Source: Capnocytophaga stomatis
Lineage (GTDB): Bacteria > Bacteroidota > Bacteroidia > Flavobacteriales > Flavobacteriaceae
Length of the DNA: 64,000 nt
Direction: 5' to 3'
Assembly (NCBI RefSeq): GCF_002302635.1
Contig: NZ_CP022387.1
Location: 1,178,001 to 1,242,000 of the forward strand
In this document: positions 8,008-16,804 of the stretch, one piece after another
Numbering within the stretch: the stretch's first letter is position 1
Layout of the letters: each line of letters opens with the position of its first letter
Notes under the pieces: model-generated
What the model was told of the DNA's origin: nothing
The model's database searches: none
The model's input: only the letters and a program-made list of their open reading frames with translations
Translations under genes and position numbers: made by a program

Positions 8008-8910
8008 ATGATTTACTTTGATTGTGGCACTCACAAAGCTGAAAAACTGGCTTTTTTTAATTGCACAAATGAAGAGGGCAGGCAAATCGGAACTTTTCTG
8101 ATTGATTTTAATATTGATGAAAAATTCGTTTATGCAAACTTCCCTGACGAAAGTGAGATTTTTGACATTTCGCCTTGCGGAACAAAAGTCTTAACCATCG
8201 ACAGAACTTACGAAAAACGAAAACGCAAGACCAAGATTTTCAACCTAAAAAGCAAAGAATTACTTTTCGAAACCAATGTGTTTTTCGGTTATGAGGCTTG
8301 GTTCACAACTGTGCCACATTTGTTGGTGGTTCGTGCCAATGTAAAAGGAAAAAGTAATGACAAATTATTTCTTTTTGATACGCAGAAAAATGAAATTGTG
8401 CATTTTATGCAAGGAAACAACTGTTTAACTTATTGTTCGAAAAACTTTTACAATCATATTTTTGCCTATCCTAATAGTCGTAAAAAAGATGAAGTTATTC
8501 TACTGGACTTGACTACTTTTGAGGAAAAAGTCATTCATTTGGGCTCAAAAAAACTCATTCACAGAGTGGAAGCATTGGGCAATGATGAATATTTTGCCAT
8601 TGATGGCGATTTTTTCGGGACAAAATTCAATGCAAAAGGCGAAATTCTGTGGAAAACTAAAAAATTGGATTGGGAAAAATTCTATTACGCTCCACAGTTT
8701 TTCATCCTTGATAATCAGATTATTTTCAATGATTCTCTCGGAAATCGTTTTGATATATCAACGGGCGAATTGATTCACGCAAACACGCAAAGTTGGGGTA
8801 AATCCACACCATTTTTTGACCATTGGGTAATTTACAACACGGGCAAGATGTACGAATTAAACACAAATAAAACAGATAAATTGGATATTCAAAAATATTT
8901 AGAAAAATAA
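8008..8910 (+). CDS. Propeller-like protein of unknown function
   Basis: 300 residues, cytoplasmic. It is almost all beta, with blade-like repeats in which a strand ends in a D/N-G or D-T turn: FDISPCGTKVLTIDRTY, KLFLFDTQKNEIVHF, VILLDLTTFEEKVIHL, KFNAKGEILWKTK, NRFDISTGELIHAN. This resembles a WD40- or PQQ-like propeller of five to seven blades. The protein at 15153-16034 has the same character. Family not named; a binding role in the immunity island is inference. It is the first gene after the promoter at 7924. Confidence 0.5.
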   Translation: MIYFDCGTHKAEKLAFFNCTNEEGRQIGTFLIDFNIDEKFVYANFPDESEIFDISPCGTKVLTIDRTYEKRKRKTKIFNLKSKELLFETNVFFGYEAWFTTVPHLLVVRANVKGKSNDKLFLFDTQKNEIVHFMQGNNCLTYCSKNFYNHIFAYPNSRKKDEVILLDLTTFEEKVIHLGSKKLIHRVEALGNDEYFAIDGDFFGTKFNAKGEILWKTKKLDWEKFYYAPQFFILDNQIIFNDSLGNRFDISTGELIHANTQSWGKSTPFFDHWVIYNTGKMYELNTNKTDKLDIQKYLEK

Positions 8911-8912
8911 TA

Positions 8913-9287
8913 ATGGCTTATACAATTCCTAAAAATAAGGTAATTAATTATCTGCCTGAAATTTTGAAAGATTTTCATATCGCATCGTATGAATACATTG
9001 ACTATCTGCATTTTTTGGTTTCTCCATCCGAGTTTTTGGAAGATGCAGAAAGTTATATTTCGTTAGTGAAAGAATTGTTTCTGAAAGCAGGCTGGGCAGG
9101 AGATGGCGAGATAAAACTTTTATGGATTCCGCCTTTTTGCCTCGAAACCGATGTAACAATGTGGGAATATCCTCAGGGAGAGGTCGTTTGGCATACCAAA
9201 CAGCAGGAAGATGGCATTTCGTGGTTGGCTATGCCCAAAGAATTGGTTTCCTTTATGGCAAAAGCTGAGTCTCCTTTCAAATTGTAA
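8913..9287 (+). CDS. Unrecognised small protein
   Basis: 124 residues, starting two bases after the stop of the propeller-like gene, so translation is probably coupled. It has a helical N-terminal half (SLVKELFLKAGWAGDGEIKLLWIPPF) and a strand-rich C-terminal half with several Trp residues (MWEYPQGEVVWHTK, GISWLAMPKEL). The G-W-x-G-D-G-E-I-x-x-x-W-I-P-P-F segment looks like a family signature but I do not recognise it. No signal peptide or membrane segment. Confidence 0.45.
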   Translation: MAYTIPKNKVINYLPEILKDFHIASYEYIDYLHFLVSPSEFLEDAESYISLVKELFLKAGWAGDGEIKLLWIPPFCLETDVTMWEYPQGEVVWHTKQQEDGISWLAMPKELVSFMAKAESPFKL

Positions 9288-9362
9288 AAAAATATTTTGA
9301 GTTTAATTATTATTTAACCGTTTTTTTTTCATACCAAATAATCCCTCAAAAAAAATAAAACA

Positions 9363-9808
9363 ATGAATTTAGAAAATCAAAACGTCCCACAATCATATAG
9401 GGATTTTATGGCAAACACGCCTCAAAACCAGATGACAAGCGTTCGTTATGGAAGACGCAAAACAGCAAAACAAAATAGTACTCTCGTCAGGATTACACCA
9501 TTTATGCCTGTGATATGCTCACTCGCAAAAACGACCCCGAAAACGCAAAAAGCTTGATGAAATATCAATACCTCAGCGAAGCAGAACTTGATTACAAACC
9601 TTTAGAAGGCGAAACTGAAGGCATCAGTTTGGAACAAGTTCGTAAAGCATTCTGTTTTGGTTCAGTAGATGGCGGAATGTTGTTTTTTCATCCTGAAGAC
9701 CACAGCGTTTGGGAAATTTATTACGATTTATACATCTGCCAAACCGCCAAAAGCTTTGAACAATTCATAAAACAAGCAAAAGTACAACGAACTTGGGAAC
9801 TGAAATAA
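9363..9808 (+). pseudogene. Decayed SMI1/KNR4-like gene (frameshift plus stop)
   Basis: The frame starting at 9363 (MNLENQNVPQSYRDFM, a SUKH opening) keeps its sense only to about 9420. The sense then continues in another frame (KPDDKRSLWKTQNS), which hits a TAG at 9476-9478 and goes on as YSRQDYTIYACDML through to the stop at 9808. The second part ends ISLEQVRKAFCFGSVDGGML, SVWEIYYDLY and SFEQFIKQA, the normal end of a SUKH domain. Both a frameshift and a stop are therefore needed to explain it. The last part alone could give 97 residues from 9515. A sequencing error would have to hit twice. Confidence 0.6.
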
Positions 9809-9823
9809 AATTCTGCAATCGTT

Positions 9824-10468
9824 ATGAATGGAATAACTTGGGATAAATTCTATTTCGTCATCACTCCTGATGAATTTCAATTGATTTTCAGCACGAAAGA
9901 TTTCTATTTTATGAAAACTAATTGTCGTGTACCATTGGATTATCAATACGATTCAAAAGAAAGCATTTTCTCAGCATATCAAAACTTTTGGGAAAAGATA
10001 ATTTTGGGCAAAATAAAACTCGCTAATCCCGAATTTACAGACACTTACCTACCAATGTACATCTCTATGGTTGATGATTATCGCAAAGTAAGATTTGAAA
10101 AATTCGATTCAAAGTCAGACGGAAACATTGATTTTAAACGAGTGCGAAGCAAAAAAGCTTTCATTGGGCTTTCTCCGGCGGAATTGAGTTTCTTTAACAA
10201 TAAAATATCAATGGCTTATTTCAATAACGAAGGAAAGATTGGGCTTAGTCTGGTTTACCCCAAAAGTATTGACGGAGTTTCTACCGAAAACGAACCCACC
10301 GCACCTATTTATAAAGGTATGGTGAAATCCATCAAAAACATCTGTAAAAAGGCAAAAATATCAGACGGAAAAACAGAATACAAGCCCAACCTTTGGATTT
10401 CAGAAAATGCAAAAAATTTGATTAACAGCAATATATATCTAACAAAGAACAACTTAAAGTTTATTTAA
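9824..10468 (+). CDS. Unrecognised protein of the immunity island
   Basis: 214 residues with no recognised family, no signal peptide and no membrane segment. The N terminus (TWDKFYFVITPDEFQLIFST) is aromatic and strand-like. The centre is charged (RKVRFEKFDSKSDGNIDFKRVRSKK), and a segment ISMAYFNNEGKIGLSLVYP precedes a helical end. It starts 16 bases after the decayed SUKH gene and ends 6 bases before the next gene, so it belongs to the same operon. Confidence 0.4.
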   Translation: MNGITWDKFYFVITPDEFQLIFSTKDFYFMKTNCRVPLDYQYDSKESIFSAYQNFWEKIILGKIKLANPEFTDTYLPMYISMVDDYRKVRFEKFDSKSDGNIDFKRVRSKKAFIGLSPAELSFFNNKISMAYFNNEGKIGLSLVYPKSIDGVSTENEPTAPIYKGMVKSIKNICKKAKISDGKTEYKPNLWISENAKNLINSNIYLTKNNLKFI

Positions 10469-10473
10469 GAAAA

Positions 10474-11595
10474 ATGACGAAAAAAGAAATTATACAACTC
10501 ATTCATACCGATTGGAAACAAACTCCTGAGGAAGAACGATATTTTACCGAAGAAAACATTCAAAAATGCAGCGATGATTTGGATATTTTCTGCAAAAAAA
10601 TGGAAAACTATCGGCAAACCAACGCCTCACAGGAGGAATATGCAAAAGCTATTTATGAAATTTGTGAAAATCTGGCCACTTTCAACCGAGAGGACGAAGA
10701 ACCTGAGTATCTGCACGGATTTTTGTACAATGTTTATACAGAAGAACTTACAAATTTCATCCGAGAAACGGCTTTTGCCAACGGATTTCAGCTTCCGGCT
10801 CCTGAAATAATTCCGACAGAAATTTTTTCGCTCCAACATTCAACTAATCTCTTTTATGAATACTTTTCTGTGTACATCGGAAAAGACAATCAAAATGGCG
10901 TTTGCTTATTGTACAATATTAAAAACCAATGCTTTGAATACGATGAAAATCCGTATGGTGACAGCTATCTCCTACCCGTTTTCAATTTCCAAGCAAATGA
11001 GAATTTCAGTGAAATTTCTTTTGAAGTACTTTCGCAAGGGCGTTACAAGCACATAAAATTGGTTTCACAACATCCGGAAGATAAAATTTGGCTTAAAAAT
11101 TTAGCTTTTCTGCATCAAAATGAGGTTTTTAACCAGAATCCGCCTCCTGATTTTTGCGATATTGAAATCCAAACTTGGCAAGGGAATATTTGCAGGATAG
11201 ATACAACCAACAGAGACAGCGACGGAAATGTCATTTCGATGTTTACAGAAGGGTCCGGAATTTTGCTTTTCATTGCCGAAGTAGATAAAAACGGTAATCT
11301 GCAAATTGAAAATGATTACGACGAAGTAAAATCAATCAATGATAAACTGTTCTTGGTGTATGCCGTGCCTGATTGGTGTGGTTTTGAGGTAGATTCCATC
11401 GCTTTTAAAGGAGATTTATTTACCGTTACAACCAAAAACAATTGCTATAAATACAACGAAGACAGAAAATTAGAAGTAGAAAATAGCGATACAAAGGTTT
11501 TTACTTATGAAATAAAAACTTTTCCGTTTATGCTCAATTTTTTAAAAGAAATTACAGCTTCAAATAAAAGTTCAAACCCTAAAAATCAACAATAA
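10474..11595 (+). CDS. Unrecognised two-part protein of the immunity island
   Basis: 373 residues. Residues 1-115 are helical and acidic (EELTNFIRETAFANGF near the end), followed by a strand-rich part with blade-like turns: ICRIDTTNRDSDGNVISMF, LFIAEVDKNGNLQIEND, YKYNEDRKLEVEN. The build is a helical domain plus a propeller- or sandwich-like domain. No signal peptide or membrane segment. Family not recognised; position between immunity genes suggests a related role. Confidence 0.4.
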   Translation: MTKKEIIQLIHTDWKQTPEEERYFTEENIQKCSDDLDIFCKKMENYRQTNASQEEYAKAIYEICENLATFNREDEEPEYLHGFLYNVYTEELTNFIRETAFANGFQLPAPEIIPTEIFSLQHSTNLFYEYFSVYIGKDNQNGVCLLYNIKNQCFEYDENPYGDSYLLPVFNFQANENFSEISFEVLSQGRYKHIKLVSQHPEDKIWLKNLAFLHQNEVFNQNPPPDFCDIEIQTWQGNICRIDTTNRDSDGNVISMFTEGSGILLFIAEVDKNGNLQIENDYDEVKSINDKLFLVYAVPDWCGFEVDSIAFKGDLFTVTTKNNCYKYNEDRKLEVENSDTKVFTYEIKTFPFMLNFLKEITASNKSSNPKNQQ

Positions 11596-11599
11596 AAAT

Positions 11600-12142
11600 A
11601 TGAAAGTGTACAAATTACAACCCAAATTGCGAGCCGAATGCACTTATGTAACGGTTAAAGCCTCAACGGACAGAATGTTTGATTATTTCGTCGCCCCCGA
11701 CGGAAACGGAAAATTCCTGCAATATATGCAATTGACGGGCAAAGCCGATGTAGGCGTAAAAGACTCGGACTTGGAAAAAGTTGATTTTCTGATAGGTTTT
11801 GTGAGTTTGCCCATTTTTTCCGAGCGATTTGTGGAAGTTCTTTCAAAAGAAGTTGGCGATGAAATCACTTTTTTTCGGATAGAAATTGAAGCAAAAACCG
11901 TCAAAAAACCATTTTTTGTAGCAAAAATCAATCGATATTTGGAGCTCATTGATTATGAAAAATCAGACACCGAAGAAATAGACGGAGAATTGGCACCGGA
12001 CTATTTTGGAAATATCGTATATAACGAAAATCTGCCCGAGTTTTATATCGCTCGTGATAAACATAGCTATACCGATTGGTTTATTTCTGAAAAAATGAAA
12101 AACTTAATCGAAAAATATAAATTATATGTCAACATTAAGTAA
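11600..12142 (+). CDS. Imm43/DUF1629-like immunity protein (tentative)
   Basis: 180 residues, starting 4 bases after the previous stop. The layout is an N-terminal strand region, a middle segment IGFVSLPIFSERFVEVLSKE, an acidic part (DYEKSDTEEIDGE) with DYFGNIVYNENLPEFYIARD, and a last helix ISEKMKNLIEKYKLY. The order 'S-E-R-F ... Y-F/Y-x-N-I ... F-x-I/x-R-D ... I-S-x-x-x-K/M-x-x-I-E' matches the DUF1629/Imm43 immunity family, which pairs with polymorphic toxins. The call rests on motif order by eye. Confidence 0.5.
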   Translation: MKVYKLQPKLRAECTYVTVKASTDRMFDYFVAPDGNGKFLQYMQLTGKADVGVKDSDLEKVDFLIGFVSLPIFSERFVEVLSKEVGDEITFFRIEIEAKTVKKPFFVAKINRYLELIDYEKSDTEEIDGELAPDYFGNIVYNENLPEFYIARDKHSYTDWFISEKMKNLIEKYKLYVNIK

Positions 12143-12210
12143 GTCAAGAATAAATAACAGCATCAAATTTTAGGAAAATAAATATTTTTAAACAATTAAA
12201 TATCAGCATT

Positions 12211-12795
12211 ATGACTCAAGAACAAAAACAAAAAATTCAGAGTTTAGCAGAGGCAGAAATCCGCCATTCCTTCCAATTTATTAAAAATCAAACCGATAAG
12301 GAAGGTAAAGACCTTGTGGCATATTATTTCTTTTTGGTTGATGATTTTTTCGCAGCCAACAACGCAGGAGTTACCCGCCAAGATATAGAAGCGTGGAAAA
12401 AAACAGATGATTACGACCCTGAATATGACGGATTGTTAAATGCCATTTGGTCAGGCGTGTGCGAACTTTACGAGGGAGATTTTATTCCGGTTAGCGAAAC
12501 TTCCGAAAATTGGCTTGATAGTCAACCTGCATTGTACAAAGAGGCGTATTTACTCGTAGAAGGATTAGATGATTATGACAAATACAACAAAATCCGAGCA
12601 GATTTTGAACAATGTATCATCGACGCTCTCAAAAAATGCGATGAAGAGGGTGTTTTTGGCAACAGAAAGGAAAACGGGTTGCTGCTTTTTGCTTTTTATA
12701 GCGATGATTATGACGAAAATGGCGAAGGGGCTCTATTGTATCGTTCTGCAGAAGCCTTGAACGACAAAAAAGGATTTGAAAACATCATAAAATAA
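12211..12795 (+). CDS. Probable DUF4303-like immunity-neighbourhood protein
   Basis: 194 residues, acidic, no signal peptide. Helical N-terminal half; the C-terminal part reads IIDALKKCDEEGVFGNRKENGLLLFAFYSDD, then a helix with LYRSAEALN. The A-L-x-x-x-D-x-E-G-x-F-G pattern followed by a hydrophobic strand is typical of DUF4303 proteins, which occur next to immunity genes; the assignment is tentative. It lies 68 bases after the Imm43-like gene and 10 bases before the first of two duplicated genes. Confidence 0.4.
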   Translation: MTQEQKQKIQSLAEAEIRHSFQFIKNQTDKEGKDLVAYYFFLVDDFFAANNAGVTRQDIEAWKKTDDYDPEYDGLLNAIWSGVCELYEGDFIPVSETSENWLDSQPALYKEAYLLVEGLDDYDKYNKIRADFEQCIIDALKKCDEEGVFGNRKENGLLLFAFYSDDYDENGEGALLYRSAEALNDKKGFENIIK

Positions 12796-12805
12796 CACTT
12801 TAATA

Positions 12806-13549
12806 ATGAATTTAATAGAAAACATCAACGAACTGAACGAAAATTTAAAGCCCTTTCCGGAAGCAGAAAGCATATTTTCAGAAAAACAACCCTGGCTCAA
12901 AGAACATTTTTTACCGCTGATATCTATCAATTTAGCAGAAATAAACCCCGAATGGAAAAATACAATTCTGCATATGATTTCTCCTTTCGAGCCCTATGAT
13001 AGCTATATCGGTGACGGAACAGAGGAACACCACAATGAATTTACGACTCCCAACTGGTTGGCTTTTCGTCTAACGGAAGATAATAAATACGAATTTCTGG
13101 GAAAAGAAGGATTTTTCCTACGAACAGCTATCAACAATTGGGATTTTAACAGCGAAGAGGAAAAAGATTTTCAAAAAATGAAAGAAAACCTTGAAAAAAG
13201 TAAAGAAAATGTGGCTAAATTTGGACATTTGGTTAATTTGAGATATCCAGAATACAAAGGAAAGCTCAATATTATGAATTTTTTAGACGACCTTGGCGGC
13301 GGTTTTTGGTATGGTAACTGGACAAGTTCAGCCGAGGAAGAAGGAATACCTTCCGCTTTTGAAATGGAGTTAAAAGAAAGCGACGAAGAACAACTCAATG
13401 ATGGTATCGAAATTACTTATCAGGGCAACCCGTTTTATTATATTGGCAATGTGGCAGGATACAACTACTGCGGAAGCGGTGCTGATGCCATTATACTAAT
13501 GTACGAACCCGTGAATCGTATTGTACTTTTCACTTTTGATTATTCATAA
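12806..13549 (+). CDS. Tandem paralogue A, DUF1963-like (tentative)
   Basis: 247 residues. Together with the next gene it is a tandem pair: the first 37 or so residues are identical, and the first 112 bases differ at only two positions. The C-terminal part has LGGGFWYGNW, then a strand-rich end with NPFYYIGNVAGYNY and ADAIILMYEP ... RIVLFTFDYS. An L-G-G near the centre with a closing aspartate-containing F-T-F-D strand recalls DUF1963-type proteins, but the match is weak. The middle (about 110-150) is a charged helix, much shorter than in its partner. Confidence 0.5.
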   Translation: MNLIENINELNENLKPFPEAESIFSEKQPWLKEHFLPLISINLAEINPEWKNTILHMISPFEPYDSYIGDGTEEHHNEFTTPNWLAFRLTEDNKYEFLGKEGFFLRTAINNWDFNSEEEKDFQKMKENLEKSKENVAKFGHLVNLRYPEYKGKLNIMNFLDDLGGGFWYGNWTSSAEEEGIPSAFEMELKESDEEQLNDGIEITYQGNPFYYIGNVAGYNYCGSGADAIILMYEPVNRIVLFTFDYS

Positions 13550-13645
13550 CACTCAGTTCATCTCACACAATATCAATTATTTATAATCAAAAATCACATT
13601 AACAAGAAGCTTTCTTTTTATAAATGAATTAAAATTATAAACAAT

Positions 13646-14431
13646 ATGAATTTAATAGAAAACATCAACGAACTGAACGAAAATTTAAAGCCTTTTCCGG
13701 AAGCAGAAAGCATATTTTCAGAAAAACAACCCTGGCTAAAAGAACATTTTTTACCGCTAATTTCCATTAATTTACAAGAAATAAACCCAGAATGGAAAGG
13801 CATTCAACTTCATATGATTAACCCCATAGAACCCTACGAAGGTTATATCGGCGAATACACCAAAGACTTTCATAATGAATTCATTGGAGCTAATTGGCTT
13901 GCCTTCCGTCTAACGAAAGACAATAAATACGAATTTTTAGGAGAAGAAGGATATTTTCTGCGAAGCCCAATGTACCGCGACCAACTTAAGGAAATAATGT
14001 CTCAAGATTGGGAAATGAGCTATTTCAAAAACGACTCCGCTTTATTTGAGCAACGAAAACAAGAGGTTTACGAAGAAGCCCTCAAAAACTTTGATGAAGC
14101 CGTAAATGACTATAATCGAAACAAAAAAGACTTTCAGGAAAAGGGCTATTGGGGCGAGGAAGAAAATTTTATTCCGTATTATGGTGGCAGATATCTGGAT
14201 AGCTTAGGCGGTGAAATTCAGGGAGGTAATTGGGTGGATAGCGAATCCATTCCCTCGGCTTTTGTTCTGACAGAAGATGAAGATTGGAACGTTTCCATCA
14301 CACATAACGGGAATCCTTTTTATCAGATTGCTTCCGTATCGGGCTACAGTTACTCGCACGGTGCCGATGCGATAATTATGCTATACGAGCCTATCAGCCG
14401 AATTGTGCTTTTCACTTTTGATTATTCTTAA
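13646..14431 (+). CDS. Tandem paralogue B, DUF1963-like (tentative)
   Basis: 261 residues, paralogue of the gene just upstream. It shares the near-identical first 112 bases and the C-terminal strands (NPFYQIASVSGYSYSHGADA, RIVLFTFDYS). The centre differs and is longer, with a helix around FEQRKQEVYEEALKNFDEA and ILGG-like LDSLGGEIQGGNW. Homology begins at the ATG and does not extend into the 96-base spacer. A conserved 5' end, divergent centre and similar 3' end suggest exchange between copies. If these are immunity proteins, the centre may set specificity; that is inference. Confidence 0.5.
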   Translation: MNLIENINELNENLKPFPEAESIFSEKQPWLKEHFLPLISINLQEINPEWKGIQLHMINPIEPYEGYIGEYTKDFHNEFIGANWLAFRLTKDNKYEFLGEEGYFLRSPMYRDQLKEIMSQDWEMSYFKNDSALFEQRKQEVYEEALKNFDEAVNDYNRNKKDFQEKGYWGEEENFIPYYGGRYLDSLGGEIQGGNWVDSESIPSAFVLTEDEDWNVSITHNGNPFYQIASVSGYSYSHGADAIIMLYEPISRIVLFTFDYS

Positions 14432-14445
14432 AACTTTAAAAAGCG

Positions 14446-15150
14446 ATGAAAATCATCAGTCAATTTAAAGATTTTTACGATTGGAAAGTTGCCGAATACG
14501 GTATGGATGAAACACTTATCTTCGACCGTCGCGACCCTGTCTTGCTCATTAAAAACGGACTACTTGTAAATCAAAGCATTTTCAAAGAGCCAACTGATAC
14601 TGATGCTCTGCATTCCGTATTGTATGTAGGCAATGAATTGGTGCATATTTTTTCAACTAAAAGCCATATTTATACCCATTTTGATTTAGAAAATGTGACG
14701 GACTTGGATGCCTATTCTGATTATTTTTTAGGGAGTGATGATTTCAAGCTCAAAAACGGCAAAAGCATTACCATTACTTCGTATTTATATACCAAAAATA
14801 ATTATTCGCTATACGAGCAATTCCGTCAAAACAGAGCAAAAAATATCTATGGCGTAGAAAATATTACTACAGGTTCAGGCAAACAATTACAGTGGGAAGA
14901 TTTTTCACAAAAACCGCTTTTATTACTTAGAAGACTCTGGCACGACTCGCCTGTACTACTGGACGCCAATCCGTTTTTAGCTCAGGCTGGAATTTATATT
15001 GACCCTGATTTTGTGTGGCAAAACATCGTGCAATTTTTGTCTGATATAAAGTCTTCCGCAGAAAAATCACCCGAAGTTCCTAACGAACAAAAGATTACAA
15101 ACAAAGGATTTGACAAGAAAACTTCTTTCCGACCAAAAATGAAAAAATAA
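14446..15150 (+). CDS. Conserved hypothetical protein (MKIISxFKDxYDW family)
   Basis: 234 residues. The opening MKIISQFKDFYDW, the D-R-R near residue 28 and the ending NKGFDKKTSF-R belong to a conserved protein family seen in many bacteria and phages, beginning MKIISKYKDYYD and ending HGFDK-x-SF-R. Its function is not known to me. The C-terminal half carries NPFLAQAGIYIDPDFVWQNIVQFL, a family feature. It is 14 bases downstream of paralogue B and 2 bases upstream of the next gene. Confidence 0.55.
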   Translation: MKIISQFKDFYDWKVAEYGMDETLIFDRRDPVLLIKNGLLVNQSIFKEPTDTDALHSVLYVGNELVHIFSTKSHIYTHFDLENVTDLDAYSDYFLGSDDFKLKNGKSITITSYLYTKNNYSLYEQFRQNRAKNIYGVENITTGSGKQLQWEDFSQKPLLLLRRLWHDSPVLLDANPFLAQAGIYIDPDFVWQNIVQFLSDIKSSAEKSPEVPNEQKITNKGFDKKTSFRPKMKK

Positions 15151-15152
15151 AT

Positions 15153-16034
15153 ATGATTATACGCAATTTTACAAAAACCGATTACCACCCGATGTACAGC
15201 AAAAACCTCAGCGATTTTATATCAGACTTGAGGAATTTCGACATCGACCAACAGAAAAGACTGCTTCTGAAGTGGGACGAGCAAACAGAAAACTTTTCAG
15301 TGTGGAACTTCGAGCAAGAAATGCTTTGGGAATTGAAAGAAGCCATCTGCTATGCAAAATTCGACCCGCGTAATGAATGGATTTGGCTCGTTCGTCGTGA
15401 AAATGAAGAATTGGTAACCGTTTTGGTTTATGATTACACTGGGAAACGGCTCGCTTCTACCGAAATGGAAGATGTAATATACGATTCCGCCTTCATCATT
15501 ACTTTACTTCCCGAAAAAACAGCAGTTGCCATTGATTTTTGCGGAGGGCAAGACGGTTCGCAAGAATATTTCTTGTCTGTAAAAGCCAGCAAAATAGAAA
15601 TTCTGTACGAAATGAAAAGAGATGTATGCTTTCTATTTGCTTTCGACAACAACACGAAGGCTTTACTGCTTAACTTCTATGAAGACACTATTTTCATAGT
15701 TTCCTATCCCAACCTAAAAACACTCAAAACATTCACATTTCCAGAGGATTTCTCTTATGGAGGAATCTGCAAAATAACCGATAAATGTTGGATTGTTTCC
15801 AATGAATATAGTGCGCGTCATTTTCTGTTTAATCCCGAAACGATGGAATTTGGCGAAGAAATCATCATTGAAGGTTACGAACCAAAGGAAAACGAAGACG
15901 GAGAAATTCTTTCCGATATTGCTTCAATGGAATATCACGACGGAAAGCTCATCTTCTGTCATTTCCAAATCACTGGAAAATATCCTAACATAAAGGAAGA
16001 AAAATGGTGGGGACAAGCAACCATAAATTTATAA
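15153..16034 (+). CDS. Propeller-like protein of unknown function
   Basis: 293 residues starting two bases after the previous stop, probably translationally coupled. Strand-rich with blade-like repeats: FSVWNFEQEMLWEL, WIWLVRRENEELVTVLVYD, TKALLLNFYEDTIFIVSYP, CWIVSNEYSARHFLFNPET, KLIFCHFQITGK. This resembles the protein at 8008-8910 in build. No signal peptide. Possibly a WD40-like binding protein within the immunity island. Confidence 0.45.
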   Translation: MIIRNFTKTDYHPMYSKNLSDFISDLRNFDIDQQKRLLLKWDEQTENFSVWNFEQEMLWELKEAICYAKFDPRNEWIWLVRRENEELVTVLVYDYTGKRLASTEMEDVIYDSAFIITLLPEKTAVAIDFCGGQDGSQEYFLSVKASKIEILYEMKRDVCFLFAFDNNTKALLLNFYEDTIFIVSYPNLKTLKTFTFPEDFSYGGICKITDKCWIVSNEYSARHFLFNPETMEFGEEIIIEGYEPKENEDGEILSDIASMEYHDGKLIFCHFQITGKYPNIKEEKWWGQATINL

Positions 16035-16076
16035 ATCTTTAAAAAAAGAGAAAACCGAATTTAAAAACCAAACAAT

Positions 16077-16448
16077 ATGCAAGAACTTAAAAAAGAAATT
16101 TATCTGGCTATTTCCGAATTTTTAGAAGCATACAAAGCAAAGGATTTCAAAACTTTAGCAGAAAAATTTGACATCTGCGGAGAATTTTTGGAAGAAATTT
16201 ACGAAATGCTTGATTTTGTGGAAGACCCGAGTAATCTAAGAATTTTCCCCATCGAGGAAATGCAAAAGCAAGTCAGCGGACAAGATTATTTAGATGTTTT
16301 CAACTATGATGAAAGCAGCAAAAACTCACACGAATATGGCATCGAATGTGTTTTCTTTGAAGGAAAGGAACATCTTGGCTACATTATTGCCGATTACCGC
16401 TCCGACAACCATTTTCCGAAACTAAACTTTAAATATTTCAGCGTTTAA
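16077..16448 (+). CDS. Unrecognised small protein
   Basis: 123 residues, acidic. A helix-rich first half (EFLEAYKAKDFKTLAEKFD) precedes a short strand-rich end (GIECVFFEGKEHLGYIIADYRSD). The helix with A-Y-x-x-K-D-F-x-x-L-x-E recalls NTF2-like domain openings, but the strands are too few to say so. No signal peptide. It follows the propeller-like gene by 42 bases. Confidence 0.4.
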   Translation: MQELKKEIYLAISEFLEAYKAKDFKTLAEKFDICGEFLEEIYEMLDFVEDPSNLRIFPIEEMQKQVSGQDYLDVFNYDESSKNSHEYGIECVFFEGKEHLGYIIADYRSDNHFPKLNFKYFSV

Positions 16449-16514
16449 CAACTGTTTTCCGAACGCCAAAACTTCACAGATACATCAAAACAAAAGCCTT
16501 ACAAACAGAACAAA

Positions 16515-16760
16515 ATGGAAGAAAACAAAAAATTATCTTTCGTAGAAAAGATGAAACTAAAAGCACAACAGCAAAAAAAATACGGCGACGACAAATTCCA
16601 AAGTGAGCAAGCAAAACTTGACACTCAGGATTGCCCAAATTGTGGAGCAGGGAGAGCAAAACGTGAAGGAGTAACACATTGTGCTTATTGCGGTTATGAA
16701 TTTATCAGCAATAAACTTGATGACGGAATTTATATCAAAAAAGAAGATAATAGCCACTGA
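16515..16760 (+). CDS. Small zinc-ribbon protein
   Basis: 81 residues. A lysine- and glutamine-rich helix (residues 10-40) is followed by CPNCGAGRAKREGVTHCAYC, a four-cysteine zinc ribbon (C-x2-C ... C-x2-C). It shares the zinc-ribbon theme with the next gene, 44 bases downstream, and the two are likely to be made together. Small zinc ribbons of this kind mostly support protein-protein or nucleic-acid binding. No further function can be read. Confidence 0.5.
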   Translation: MEENKKLSFVEKMKLKAQQQKKYGDDKFQSEQAKLDTQDCPNCGAGRAKREGVTHCAYCGYEFISNKLDDGIYIKKEDNSH

Positions 16761-16804
16761 GTTTTTAACTTTCTCATAAAAATAGAACATCAAACACATA
16801 TAAA

